A stretch of 64,000 nucleotides of DNA from Hermatobates lingyangjiaoensis. Its lineage: Eukaryota > Arthropoda > Insecta > Hemiptera > Hermatobatidae. Position numbers and translations under genes: made by a program. The notes beneath the pieces were generated by a model. That model did not search any database, had not been told where the DNA came from, and saw nothing but the letters and a program-made list of their open reading frames with translations. Shown here one piece after another: positions 1 to 10,760 of the stretch. The DNA is taken from NCBI GenBank assembly GCA_026182355.1, contig JAPFBL010000001.1, forward strand, positions 930,001 to 994,000, read 5' to 3'. Each line of letters begins with the position of its first letter. Position 1 is the first letter of the stretch.

Positions 1-1082
1 AAGTCGCCATATACAAATGCTTATTTATGCAAACAGCTATCGCACTCCTGTATTCTCCATTTGAAATTCTCATTTGCTTGTGAATACAATTACTTTCTCA
101 ACATTAGAAGTATTACATTGCTCCCATTCCTTTAGCCAAACCATCCCCACAATATATCCTTAAGTTTTTTAAATTAATTAATCATTACCTTCAATACAGC
201 GCAATATGAATGTCAAGATGAGCCATGGGGTAGTAAGAATTATTTTAATTTTCTCTTTAACCATAGTTCATATTGAATGGAAAAAAAATAAGAAAAACAC
301 TCTTAAAACCAAGATGAAACCGAAACGGGACACAGATTGGATATTTCATGTAAATATAATGATTAAGATTAATTTAAATGCAATTAATAAAGCTAACATA
401 AACAAATGAAAAATGAGAATAAAGATGGTTATTTTTCAGCTTAGCAGAAAAATATAATTCAAGGGGTCAAATTTTACATATACCGTTACTGTAATAACTC
501 ATAAAATTTTTGATCAAAATATAATAGTATTTTGGAAGATTGAAATATATATTCGCCAAGTATTTGGCTCGTAATAAGGATTCGTATAGATAAGAAATTG
601 CTTAGGGCTTTCTTTTTTTTTGCTCCATAATCAGATTTTATTTACCATCTTTGCATTTGCTTTTACTTAATGAGTGATGAGTAATTTCATGGATAGGTAA
701 GGCCTGGAGCGCGGACACACGCAAACATGGTTATCAAATTATAAAAAAATGAGACCTGCAGATTGGAAATTTGACATTTGTAGAAAAGATCAGTTCTTGT
801 TGAAGATGTGTGACACCCAAAACCGGTCCGAGAGCTACGGCAGCAGTGTACAAGGTAAGACGGTATATTATTTGTTTAATATTAATTTGTAGAAAACATG
901 AAATTAAGTTTTTTTATTGTTTTCTATTCTTTAGTTATAGTTTACTAAAATGTATAGCGGTATGCAAGAAAGAGAAAGACATGCCGACTCATACGATGAA
1001 AACATTTGCTCAGAGAGTTTAGGTCAAGAAACCAAATAGTTGGTATAATATCATGATAGTATGATGCAGAAAAGGAACACAA
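1..1082. other. AT-rich DNA, no gene recognised
   Basis: No repeat family or conserved protein signature is recognised. Short open frames here have low-complexity, lysine- and isoleucine-rich translations expected from AT-rich noncoding DNA. A slightly GC-richer patch at about 700-725 is too short to interpret. Confidence 0.5.
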
Positions 1083-1250
1083 ACAGTTGTTGCAAGAAAA
1101 AGACAACAGGTGAGTGTGAGAGAGACAATAGGATGGCTGGATCTGGTTCGGAAATAGAGGGGACGTCGCGCGACAGACCAGATTCAGCCTCCTCGCCTAT
1201 TAGCATACAAACGCATTCCAGCCCACGTCGGCATTGTGTACACACTTCTC
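1083..1250. other. GC-richer island with purine-to-pyrimidine switch
   Basis: The left half is G/A-rich (gtgagtgtgagagagacaat) and the right half C/T-rich (cagcctcctcgcctattag). CpG is locally common (gacgtcgcgcgac near 1163). Overlapping frames are open on both strands with unrelated products, which fits composition and not coding. Function unknown. Confidence 0.45.
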
Positions 1251-1502
1251 CCTTATTGATTTATCAATTGTTTTATGCTTGTTATTTATTGCCAGACGCC
1301 ACTAACTTCCTCTAACAATTACTAACATTTTGAAAAATTGCATGTAAAAAGCCAAAAATCTTTAGCATGAACTTATGTAGCTGATAAAATATATTAAATA
1401 AGTTGTTCAGTAGTCGATATATGGAAACAAGGTTAAAGTTACAATCAAAACTGACATAGTATATCATAATAAACTTGGATTATTATACTCACAATATTGG
1501 TG

Positions 1503-1575
1503 CTATTGTTTCTCTCTGTCCCTCTCTCACTCTCCCTCTCTCACTCTCCATCTCTCACTCTCCCTCCCTCTTTCT
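1503..1575. repeat. CT-rich imperfect tandem repeat
   Basis: Repeated tctctcactctcc-like units of about 12-14 bp, with interruptions such as ctccat and ctccct. It gives a serine/arginine/glutamate-rich artefactual frame on the minus strand. Confidence 0.8.
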
Positions 1576-1688
1576 CTATTCAATGATTTTAAATCATTAT
1601 AGGATAAATAAAATCCAAAAAATTGCATTAAAAATTTGATTTGAACATAAAAAACTAAAATAAAAAAATGACGGAGTTCTGATAAATT

Positions 1689-1830
1689 TATATATATATA
1701 TATATATAAAGATTTCACATAATCACGTGAAGTAATAATCAATGATCAAACCACAATATGAAATGGGAGAAAAAAGACTAAGTTCTTTCAACCGCAACAA
1801 GCAGTCTTCGTCAGAGTCAAAAACTCAACG
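1689..1830 (-). mobile_element. Family A PLE-like tail next to (TA)n
   Basis: A (TA)n tract at 1689-1707 is followed by a minus-strand copy of the window's commonest repeat. It contains the hairpin ttcac...gtgaa, the gatcaaaccacaata block, and the segment whose minus strand reads CTGACGA...GAAAG. Other copies lie near 5.4, 7.9, 16.5, 28.2, 33.8, 37.1, 39.0, 40.0, 42.6 and 42.8 kb. Assignment to PLEs rests on the hammerhead-like core and PLE-rich context; no protein is attached. Confidence 0.65.
1785..1814 (-). ncRNA. Hammerhead-like core, family A
   Basis: The minus strand reads CTGACGA, a stem (ACTGC / GCGGT around loop TTGTT), then GAAAG. This copy has GCGGT where most copies have ACGGT, which restores a C-G pair at the loop-closing position. 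That favours a real stem II. No convincing stem I is seen. Confidence 0.45.
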
Positions 1831-2049
1831 TTTTTCGTTTCAAAAGTTGTTTTCATTTATTTTACATCTACTCATGCATAAATATGTTCCTTGGACAAAT
1901 GATTTAGGAATTAACACCAGCCCACCGTAAAGTAGTTAGAAAAAGTTGCGAAGCTGCTGTTTATTTTAATGAAATATACATTGCTATATATATAATTTCA
2001 ATGATAATATCGACTGCCTAATCGAATAAATGATCAGAATTCGACTAGT

Positions 2050-2285
2050 TTTCAATTTCTCCGCGCCAAATATTCTGTGTGGGGCTCAAATTAATCCTTT
2101 AATTATATTGTTTCGATTTAACTTAAAATGTTTTTCATAGGCATCCAAAAGGGAAGAAAATAATAAATTAAAAAACAGCTAATAACCAACATAAACATAA
2201 TTAATAGTGTTTAAATAAATAACTATAAGCAAATTTTGAACAAATATACGAACTTACTGATGTAAGGTAAAATTTTTGAAAATTA
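2050..2285 (-). mobile_element. Diverged family B tail
   Basis: Aligns in reverse with 12065-12330: tttttcatagg, the aataaccaaca block and gaacttac...gtaa occur in the same order. It is much more diverged than the 12-kb copy and its hairpin core is decayed. Confidence 0.5.
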
Positions 2286-2893
2286 AAATCTATTAATTTT
2301 AAATTACAGAACTAATAAATATGAATGCTGACTGTGTTTTCACAACAAATCATACAGTTTAGTGGTGATAGTTTACATAAAGATAATACATAAATAACCC
2401 AATTAATAATATTGTGATTTTAGAATTTCACTAAACACCCCCTGAAGCATTTATTAGTACAATTAGAGGAATCAACCATTCATTAGAAACCTCTTATAGA
2501 ATGAATTTATTAAAATTATGACTCAACATATTAAAATTAAAGTTTTTTTTTAAATTACTAATGACTGTTACACAATGTACCTTAGACAAACAAAATACTC
2601 TTAATTATTTCATTCAATTCATTTTGTAGACAAGTCCATGAATAAATTGGTATTATAGTTAGAAGAATGTTGTTTACAATGTTTAGATAAATTCCGGCAC
2701 AGACAGCATTAACGTTGTGCCTTTCATTTTGATAGTTACTTTCCTCAAATCAGGATGTCATAGCAATAAAATTTCTTCAAGAAATTTTAATCAGTATCAA
2801 CTAACCAATGTTTTTTGAACGGATTTTATTTAAATTACCAACACAATAAAAGTAGATTATTGAAGCTCGTGATTATTGAACTTCAAATTAATC
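2286..2893. other. AT-rich spacer
   Basis: No gene or repeat family recognised up to the retroposon target site. Confidence 0.45.
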
Positions 2894-2904
2894 ATGTAGA
2901 TAAT

Positions 2905-3214
2905 TTTTTTTTTTTATTGTCAGAGAACAGCATGCTCCATCCGAAGGCACCACACGCATCAAAATCTTCAATGCTACACAACAATCTCCATCATGCTATG
3001 CAAATACAGCTTAAATATATAATAACTAACAACAACAAAATAACCACAATGACAACAGAGCAATTGCCATCAGAGCACACAGATAATACAGGCTATCATA
3101 ATCAACTCAGTAAATTAAAATATTTGTTAACCATTTCCCCGAAGGCACCGACTAGGCCCTCCTCCAACAAAGCTGCAAGCTGCGGGGGCCACGCACCTCC
3201 GGCAGTCACCACTT
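2905..3214 (-). mobile_element. 310-bp poly(A) retroposon with 11-bp TSD
   Basis: Read on the minus strand it starts with gtggtgactgccgg and ends with ttctctgacaata plus poly(A), seen as poly-T at 2905-2915. The 11-bp sequence atgtagataat flanks it exactly at 2894-2904 and 3215-3225, which marks target-primed insertion. A second copy is at 57273-57720 with nearly the same 5' boundary, so this could be a complete short element (SINE-like) and not a random truncation. The frame following the first bases could also be the C-terminus of a LINE protein. A 144-aa open frame across it on the plus strand is antisense and is not a gene. Confidence 0.8.
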
Positions 3215-3322
3215 ATGTAGATAATGTTCCAGTCGAATATAATATATAGTTTATGCCTAAGTCAGCATCATAGTCAAATTTTTAAAACCTTATGTCAAAA
3301 ATATTTAGTAATAATATGCACA
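3215..3322 (+). repeat. Direct repeat, occupied copy (pairs with 3967-4073)
   Basis: About 108 bp beginning atgtagataatgttccagtc recurs at 3967-4073 with few differences. The retroposon at 2905 sits at the left edge of this copy. The left flanks (tgaactt...aatcatg) also match, so the second copy shows the uninterrupted target. Confidence 0.85.
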
Positions 3323-3569
3323 TTCGAAGTTCGTGACTATGAACTGCAGTGAACTTAAACCTTTTTTTTTATATATATTTAAAATTTAGGTAGCAGTCCT
3401 TCCTTGACACACACTTTAGAAAATAATTGAATAAGACACGAAACTTAGCTGATAACTGTCTCTTAGCAAGTTACTAAATTTTGAGAAACTAAAAAACTGA
3501 GAAACTTATATCAAATTAACTTAAGAAACAGATATCATCTATGTGAGTGTCTACGAAAATGACCAATCT
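3323..3569. other. AT-rich spacer
   Basis: No recognised feature. Confidence 0.4.
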
Positions 3570-3700
3570 TCGCGTTGCAGGTGCGCTTGGTGTCACTAAC
3601 TCTACTCTCCTGATGATGGTTCAACCAAAAATTAGAGACTGTAAATGTGTTCATATATTTAGTCTGTTTCTACAGTTTACTTTGAATTGTTAAAGTTAGT
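3570..3700 (+). mobile_element. Family C PLE-like tail
   Basis: Contains ctcctgatgatggttcaacc, then aaaattaga and gtgttcatatatttagtctgt. The same order recurs at 5570-5740. At 3610 the core is CTGATGA followed by a short GGTT/ACC hairpin and AAAAA, so the hammerhead GAAA has been lost. No coding region is attached. Confidence 0.5.
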
Positions 3701-3966
3701 GCGTATGAGGAAAACTTTCAAGTCAAAACGAACAAACACAAATATTAGGGATTAAAAATTGCCTGCTTTTTAGCACTTTTGAGCTAGAATAAAACAAAAT
3801 TTAATTTATTAAAATTTTTTCCTTATCATTAAGGTGTTTTCTTTGACCTACCATCAAAAACATATCTCTAGAACAAAAGACATTGTGGTTCATTGATAAT
3901 TACTAGCAACTTTGCTTTTATTCTAGTAAGAATAAATTAAAACTTTCTGTGAACTTGAGAATAATC

Positions 3967-4073
3967 ATGTAGACAATGTTCCAGTCGAATATAATATATA
4001 GTTTATGCCTAAGTCAGCATCATAGTCAAATTTTTAAAATCTTATGTCAAAAATATTTAGTAATAGGATGCAG
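3967..4073 (+). repeat. Direct repeat, unoccupied target paralogue
   Basis: Matches 3215-3322 and continues leftward across the retroposon insertion point without the insert (atcatgtagacaatgttcc). Confidence 0.85.
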
Positions 4074-4119
4074 ATTTTTCGAAATATATTTTAAACGAAG
4101 TTGTTATGGTAGGACTGGT

Positions 4120-4440
4120 TATTTGTTTGCTGTTTGGTGGAGGCGGGCAATGTTTGCTTTATGCAGTGTTTAAGCCTGATGCAAGGTAGAGATTTCGTTA
4201 TGAGTGAAGTGTTTGTGTTTGGCGGAATGCGAGAGGGGTAAGCGAGCAGCTGTGCCGCTATGGCGAGACACCCATTGTACTATGGTGTGTAGTGAGTAAC
4301 GGGCCCTGACATCTATAGCCAATACTGACCAATCAGCCCAGCGCCCACTGGCCTGTTTGCTTAGCGCGCCCACTCATTCACTCGACGAGGGTAGAGCGTC
4401 AGGCTTCGGCCAATGCACTCCTCTGCATGCCCACGGCCCC
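4120..4440. other. GC-richer island, purine to pyrimidine
   Basis: The left side is G-rich (ggtggaggcgggcaatg, gcgagaggggtaagcgag). The right side is C-rich (cagcccagcgcccactgg, gcccacggcccc). A CCAAT-type motif occurs in gaccaatcag (about 4328). No plausible coding frame; possible regulatory element. Confidence 0.5.
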
Positions 4441-4444
4441 ATAC

Positions 4445-5324
4445 CTTAAATACCTTCAAAAAACAAGTTTCCTATGTCTCCATCAACATTTCTCACGATA
4501 TTTTCATAGTTTCTAACTATTTTTTTTAAAAATCAAGAATTAGCGATTTTGAAATATATTTTACTTCATATTCATCTTTTGGAGGTCACTAAATAAAAAC
4601 GACTTGACAGTATTTGGTTGCATCATTTCAAGAATGTAATCAGCTGATCCTGCTGAAAGGGATCATTTATTACTTCAAGTGCAAAGTTTATTCAATGTTA
4701 AGTTGAGCTGGGGTCATTAAATGCAATGCACTATCTTTTCAAAATTCTCAGATTATGCTATGTTTGTTTTCAACAAAATTGATTTCAATACTTATTTAAA
4801 ATTTATATAAATAATAAAGAAGATTTCTTAATATGGGACATATTTTACATACTATGTATTTAATAACATTACTATAAATTACTATAAATAACCCATAAAT
4901 TGGGAGTCAGATCCATTCATGAAATTATATACATGTTCGATTTACAGGAAGAGTATGGCTATATAAATGTGTACATAAATGCTGGGTGGGTACGGAAAAC
5001 TGTATCGAGGAACTGAAATTGACATTGAAATTGATTACAATATTCTAAAATACTACACTGCCAACGAATGTGTTTAAAATAGCTAAATGTTCTACAAATG
5101 CTATTTTCCCCACATTTTAGTTAATATATCATCTCAGGTAATAATTTTTAAGCTTTATATTTGTTGTTAACATGATAACTTGGTTCTGATGAAATGAGAT
5201 TTAATGAGATGTCTGATAAAAAAAATTAAATATTTACTTTGAACATATGTTATGAGAAAATAGTCTAACGTAGCGTTTTGCATTTAAGTATAAACTTTTT
5301 TTCGAGGGGGAATTCATTAATGGA
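4445..5324. other. AT-rich spacer
   Basis: No gene or recognised repeat. Confidence 0.45.
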
Positions 5325-5368
5325 TTAATAACCTGAAGATGATTGGAGATACGTCAAATCATACAGCA
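5325..5368 (+). repeat. Degenerate family D core
   Basis: cctgaagatgattggagata resembles the better-preserved core at 7569-7596. The GAAA element is missing. Confidence 0.35.
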
Positions 5369-5388
5369 CAATGTCCAAGGATTAATTA

Positions 5389-5530
5389 TACACACACACA
5401 CACACACACATATATTGATATATATATATATATATATCAATGATCAAACCACAATAAGAAATGGGAAAACAAGACTAAGATCTTTCAACCGTGAAAGTGT
5501 TTATGTGAAATCTATATATATATATATATT
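5389..5530. repeat. (CA)n, (TA)n and a truncated family A foldback
   Basis: (CA)n at about 5389-5410 and (TA)n at about 5419-5436 are followed by family A sequence at 5438-5490. That is cut inside the hammerhead-like core and joined to the opposite-strand end (tttatgtgaaatc), then (TA)n again. The joint suggests a collapsed head-to-head foldback. Confidence 0.65.
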
Positions 5531-5569
5531 CGATGAAAATTGTTGTCTACCTTATTCATTGTGACCGGG

Positions 5570-5740
5570 CGTGTGTGTGGTCTTGTTGGTCTTCAACCAT
5601 CTCTGTACCAATGCACTTGGTTTACCTCTTTTATCTCTCCTGAAGACGGTTCAAACCAAAAATTAGAAGTACTTTAGACAATAAGTGTGTTTTTAATTTC
5701 ACTATGTTTCTTTGTCTTAATTGAACTTTGTATATGTATA
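5570..5740 (+). mobile_element. Family C PLE-like tail, second copy
   Basis: Core at 5640: CTGAAGA, hairpin GGTT-CA-AACC, then AAAA in place of GAAA. The downstream aagtgtgtttttaatttcac matches the 3' part of the 3570-3700 copy. Noncoding. Confidence 0.5.
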
Positions 5741-5859
5741 AGCTTATCCATTTACTTATTATGAAAAACTAATTATAAATGGTAGTAAAGCTATTATTGC
5801 GGACTAATTACACACCCTGGGTGACATCGCTCTTTCTATGTAATGACCGGAGTTGCCAG

Positions 5860-6400
5860 TGCTAGATTGAAAACAGTTCATTTTAGGAGGCTACCTGATG
5901 ATAGGTTGTTTCACAGTGGTACTGTTGAGTAAGTGTAAGTTAGAAGTGGGTAATTAGAAGGAGTGGGGCTGCGGTTGCGACAGAGATGGAAATCGGGTAG
6001 TGATGCCGTCGAGGCGGTTGAGCTGAGGTCGTTAGTTATGCCGGACCATGGAGGCGTCTCCGTGACGAAATTCGAGGGCCGCGCTTGTTTGTCGCATTAA
6101 TGAGAAACATGACGGTAAATAGTCATTAGCGAGGAAGAAGGTCCCAGTATAAATAATAGATGGAAATAAGGGAGGGAAGGAGACGCAATATGTGGTCTAA
6201 TCCGGAAGTTGGACCGAGAATGGAACGCTAGCCTGAAAACTAACTCTGCCAATCGCCAGCCAATAAACACAATCTTCCCAGCCTCCCACGTCCTCCCCCG
6301 CAACCAATCAACCGTCCCCGCAATACGTCTCGTCACTTCAATCAGCCACTGTGTCTTCTTTCAGCCTCTGCGGCCTCTCCTAGTCACATATTCATTCCAT
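5860..6400. other. Large GC-richer island, purine to pyrimidine
   Basis: The left part is G-rich (agaaggagtggggctgcgg, gggagggaaggagacg). The right part is C-rich (cttcccagcctcccacgtcc, cagcctctgcggcctctcc). Two CCAAT-type boxes (cagccaataaa, gcaaccaatcaacc) lie on the C-rich side. Frames on both strands overlap with unrelated translations, so it is not treated as coding. Confidence 0.5.
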
Positions 6401-6596
6401 CCCAATCTTGCAAATCAAACCTATTCCATCAAAACTGAAATGAAAATATTAATATTTCTTCAGTTCTTACAAGCCACTCTTCTAAATTTGATTCAAACTT
6501 CGAAATAATGGCTTGTATAACTAGACAAAATTATACCTATGTTTTATTTAATTATAAAAATAAATCACAGATTAGTAGACAAATGATAACGAAATC

Positions 6597-6599
<3 letters not shown>

Positions 6600-6636
<37 letters not shown>
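6600..6636. repeat. (TA)18 microsatellite
   Basis: Uninterrupted TA dinucleotides. Confidence 0.95.
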
Positions 6637-6639
<3 letters not shown>

Positions 6640-6779
6640 AATAATTCTTGAAGGTGTTACTTATTACTTATATGAGTTAGTTCCATCCTAATAATAATAT
6701 AAATGAACAAGAAATATAAAAAATGACGGTTCTCATAAAAATTATTGTTTTAAACCGAAACATTGACGGTGCTTTGATT

Positions 6780-6975
6780 AGTTGATACTAACACCCCTCC
6801 CCCCTCCCCTGACACACATACAGAAAGTATTTGTCAAAGTCAGTTGTCTCAAGTAGCAGAAGTCCATTGTTATGATGCCATGATTGACAGAGGCCCGGCC
6901 CGGAACGTGACCATTTGCTACATCACTGTGCGTGTTAACAGCCGGTGCAACTAACTTTTCACTTAAGTAAGCTGC
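6780..6975. other. C-rich tract then short GC patch
   Basis: A C-rich run (acccctcccccctcccctg, near 6792) precedes gaggcccggcccggaacg near 6890. This is the main exception to the left-purine, right-pyrimidine order of the other islands. Confidence 0.4.
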
Positions 6976-7430
6976 GGATAAACGAGAGAAAAATTATAAA
7001 AAAAAATAATAGAAACTTATGTCCCATGACAAAAAGTATAAAAATAATTTTCAAGCATTATAGTATTTTGCTATGAATTGACAATACATGAGGAGTACAT
7101 TTGACCTACATAAAGAAACCCCATTCCATTCCAATATTTAACATCCATGCTAAGATCAGAAACAAATGTAAGAAACTTGTTTATTTTCAACATCATTTTA
7201 TCATAACTTGCCGATTTTTTGGATTAGCCAATTGTAATGATCATGAAACTATAATAAACTAAGGAATATTAGAAAGAAATTGTACATTTAAATAAAACAT
7301 TAGTACGAAACAAATTGCAAACGATTTCAAAATTAAATGATACAGTTCCCTAAGCTGTTTGGTTTAAGTAATAGATTGTAGCTATGAAGCTATCAAGAAT
7401 TATTTATAAACATTTACAGATGCTTGACGT
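6976..7430. other. AT-rich spacer
   Basis: Nothing recognised. Confidence 0.4.
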
Positions 7431-7439
7431 TAACAGTAA

Positions 7440-7620
7440 GCAGCTGACCATTGTAATCAATAACTACCTGGACGGTAATTACTCGGCTTGTAACAGGCAT
7501 CGCATCTCTCCACGTATTCCTCTTAGTCCAATTAAACTCTTAAGTGCTACCTTTTTAAATTTAACTGCCTGAAGATGATTCGTGATGAATCGAAACAACG
7601 AACATAATCTATCAAGCGGA
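7440..7620 (+). mobile_element. Family D PLE-like tail
   Basis: Contains a well-formed hammerhead-like core at 7569-7596. The extent of the element is uncertain because only one decayed relative (5325-5368) is visible. The 62-aa frame ending at 7572 has no recognisable domain. Confidence 0.4.
7569..7596 (+). ncRNA. Hammerhead-like core, family D
   Basis: CTGAAGA, then a perfect five-pair hairpin GATTC-GTGAT-GAATC, then GAAAC. The arrangement matches the catalytic core plus stem II of a hammerhead ribozyme. No obvious stem III with a UH cleavage site follows, so activity is doubtful. Confidence 0.45.
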
Positions 7621-7958
7621 GGACTGCTGCATCAAATAGGAGATGCGAAGGATGAGAATCGTATGTAGAAAATATGAAAAGGTTAAAATGAAAATAATAA
7701 ACGATATGGAATTTTAAACAATTTAATCCAAAATATTATAATGAAAAGGAATTGACTTTTGCACATTTTAAAGACTTTGGCAAGTATTTACGTTTAAAAA
7801 TTGTACAAATTACTTCTAAATATATGAAATTATAGTCGAAGTAACCAAATTTATATATGTATATATATATATATATATATATAAGATTTCACATAAACAC
7901 GTGAAATAACAATCAATGATCAAACCACAATATGAAAATGAGAAAACAAGACTAAGAT

Positions 7959-7988
7959 CTTTCAACCGTAACAAGCGGTCTTCGTCAG
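7959..7988 (-). ncRNA. Hammerhead-like core, family A (left arm)
   Basis: Minus strand: CTGACGA, stem ACCG/CGGT, GAAAG. GATCTTAGTCTT follows, in which AGA...TCT could form a three-pair stem III ending at a UU cleavage dinucleotide. Confidence 0.45.
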
Positions 7989-8045
7989 AGTCAAAAACCC
8001 AACTGAGAATCAAAATAGAGATACAAAAAACTCAGATTTTTGACT

Positions 8046-8075
8046 CTGACAAAGACCGCTTGTTACGGTTGAAAG
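8046..8075 (+). ncRNA. Hammerhead-like core, family A (right arm)
   Basis: CTGACAA (G changed to A in the core), stem ACCG/CGGT, GAAAG. The core substitution predicts loss of activity. Confidence 0.4.
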
Positions 8076-8112
8076 ATCTAAGTCTTTTTTTCTCATTTTC
8101 ATATTGTGGTTT

Positions 8113-8150
<38 letters not shown>

Positions 8151-8519
8151 CGGTCTACGTGCGTTTCTTGTAGGACTGCCACAGCAACGTAACCTTACCT
8201 AATTTTCTCTTACTTATTAAACAGATACAATTACCGTTTCTTTAAAGACTTATTGGCAAAGGACAACACACCTGTGACTATAATAAGCTTGGCATATAGT
8301 ATTCTGTATTATTTGACATTGATTCTTTTCACTGTTATTTTATTAATAACAATTTGATTTTACTCTATTAGCTCTAAACCGGCATACATATTTATTTTAC
8401 CAAAATAAGTAGGTACATACTCTTCAATATGTAAAGAAACTTAAATATGCAGTATAAAAATGTCAAAACTAAGATAAGAACCTACTTGATTTGTTGATAA
8501 TTTGCTAATAAGTCAAAGT

Positions 8520-8720
8520 TGTTAATGATGGGTGGAGGAAATGTCGGGCTGGTAGCGAGGAGATTGTCTGAGGGACGCGGTTAGAGCATCTCTGACCCCC
8601 GCTCTCACCCCGTCCATCTTCGCTGAGTCAGACACTTTCACACTTTCAGACACCTATCTCCTAAGGTCACTCTCCTGTCCAACGCATTTCTCTCCACATT
8701 CCTATCTTAATAGTTCTGTG
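8520..8720. other. GC-richer island, purine to pyrimidine
   Basis: The left side has gatgggtggaggaaatgtcg. The right side has gacccccgctctcaccccg and ctaaggtcactctcctgtcc. The switch is near 8595. Function unknown. Confidence 0.5.
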
Positions 8721-9219
8721 GTCATAGAATATGTACTTACAATTAAAATGTAGTGGTAGGCTGGTGACTGAGTACGTAATAGTAAATACGTTTTTTTCAG
8801 TTACAGGGAAAAGTTTCTTAAATCTTTAGAGAGTTTAACTGCTGTAATTATGAAAGCAGAAGCTAACATATAAGACAGTATAATATAGCGATCTTAGCTT
8901 CAAATACTGTTCTGCTTTCAATGCACCATACTCAATTCTGTTGCCTGTTCAATAACAAAAAAATATAGAAAAGTGCGTTCAAGTTTTAAATATTCTATTA
9001 TTTTGAAATGTTTGAGTTACTGTGAAAAAATACGTGAATCCATAAACATGAACCATAAATGAAACTCACTTGCGTCTGTCGAATTATACTTAGTTAAAAT
9101 GCTCATCCTTAAAACTCCAGCTTCAATAGGACAATATTTATAAAGTAATGCAACAGGGTTGTATATCAATTGTGAAAACGATAGTAGACGTTTTTTGAAG
9201 TAAATGAAGAGACATTTTT
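8721..9219. other. AT-rich spacer
   Basis: No recognised feature. Confidence 0.4.
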
Positions 9220-9600
9220 GAAGGAAAAAGGCTGAGGGAAGTATGAAAGTTTGATGGGACGAGCTGTCAGACAATTAGAGAGACAGTGGGGGGGCCAGTC
9301 CCCGGAGACGTCGGCAGCCTCTAACTCGGCATGATTCGATTACGACGACACCTCCCTGAGGCCAAAAAACAGCCGGTCACCTGCCTCGGCCTAACGACAA
9401 TCTAATAGAGGAGGCAGGCGCGGGCCACCTCCACTGCTCTCCACCGTGCTTCTTATTCACGACATTTACATGTCTCAATACCGCGAATCGCTTCCACTTC
9501 CAGAGAGAACTGCGCTGGGAAATGTCTGTCTTACGATGCAAACCCTTGAGGTCACTTTAATGGCACATCTTTGCAGACAACCATCCCATTCATTCCTACC
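9220..9600. other. GC-richer island, purine to pyrimidine
   Basis: Begins aaaaaggctgagggaagt, reaches agagacagtgggggggcc, and becomes C-rich after about 9350 (cacctccactgctctccacc). A homeodomain-type TAAT and several CpGs occur. No coding signal. Confidence 0.5.
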
Positions 9601-10449
9601 AAATGTCGTATAACCTCAATGAATGAAGTGGATGAAGCTTGTATTATTAATTTTTTCATACCTTATATTGTAGAATACAATAACCTGCAATGCAATAATT
9701 TATTACTATATGAACAATGCAATTTTTAATATCGCATCTATTTTTTTTGTTCGTTATTAGTTATCTTTTCATAGTTCATAAAAAGTTCAATGAAAATATT
9801 GAATCAATGATTATTCATAAATAAATGATGTTTACAACCCATTTAAATTAAAAAATCTATTAAAAAACAAAATGAACTACTCATAAAAGTTCAATAACAA
9901 GAAGAGAAAAATTCAATTGCACAGCCTTCACGAGAGAATCTCAGAATTGAGAAACCAATTCGAAACATCGAATCAGTTGCTCTTGTGGGTGGACTAGGTT
10001 TAGAATATGAATAACGCGCTCTGGAATTTGCGAGGTATAGGTGATTTTGTACTAGTAATTCACTAACACACCAAAGTTATTCTACCGTACTATTTTATTT
10101 ATAATAATATTTTAAATATTACCGTGAGAGTACCAGATGAGAGAATATTATCAACAAATATACGTTGTCTATACACCAGTACAAGCCATTAATTCATTTG
10201 GCAATCATTCAGAACAAATACAGTCCCTATCATAAGAATAAAATATATTTGAAAAGGTAACTAAAAACTAATGATTAAAAAAAATGTTTAAGAAATGAAC
10301 AGGTACGGAACATTTAAGTGATTTTAATCAAAACAAGAACATTTGAAGTTGTTTATTTGGTAAGTGTTAGGCTGTACCACTTGATAGATTTACTATCAAA
10401 TCATAAAGATTATAGAAGAAAAACAATTATTTGATAATAAGGAAGTTCT
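9601..10449. other. AT-rich spacer
   Basis: No recognised feature. Confidence 0.45.
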
Positions 10450-10760
10450 ATTTAGTAAGTTAAAGGAGAAAGGTAGGTAATTAGTAGGAAGAAATAGTGT
10501 AGGCGGGGGTGGCAGATGTAGGAAGTGAGGAGACGATTAGCGTTGGGCCGTGAGAAAGTCCAGCAGCCAAGGTGACCTCCCATTGTACTAGTGTCATCTT
10601 TGTGTGGCCGAGATTCGCACAAAATCAGAACAACCCTTCCCACGGCCAGCACCTGACTCTCCGACACCTGACCCTCGTCCTTATCGACGGTCTCTGCAAA
10701 ACACTGCCAAACCACCTCCAATCTATCTCTCACTCCAATCTCATATTCACACCTCAAGAA
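10450..10760. other. GC-richer island, purine to pyrimidine
   Basis: Left: ggagaaaggtaggtaattag and gtaggcgggggtggcagatg. Right: cacctgaccctcgtccttat and ccaaaccacctccaatctat. The switch is near 10575. Three overlapping frames on two strands are open here, as expected from fewer AT-rich stops. Confidence 0.5.

Larger units (their letters stand above)
7853..8148. mobile_element. Family A foldback flanked by (TA)n
   Basis: (TA)n, a minus-oriented family A copy (about 7883-8000), a 30-bp spacer, a plus-oriented copy (about 8034-8118), then (TA)n. The inverted copies create long frames on both strands with mirrored translations, which are not genes. A transcript from either strand would form a long hairpin. 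Confidence 0.8.

Noticed and set aside
2815..3249. 144-aa plus-strand frame
   Set aside because: Runs antisense through the poly(A) retroposon and its target-site duplication; not a gene.
5160..5215. ctgatgaaatgagattta as another hammerhead core
   Set aside because: A CTGATGA box is present, but there is no stem II or GAAA at the right distance.
7816..8173. Opposite-strand frames of 65 and 85 aa with a similar serine/arginine-rich sequence
   Set aside because: They are mirror translations of the two arms of a family A foldback plus (TA)n.
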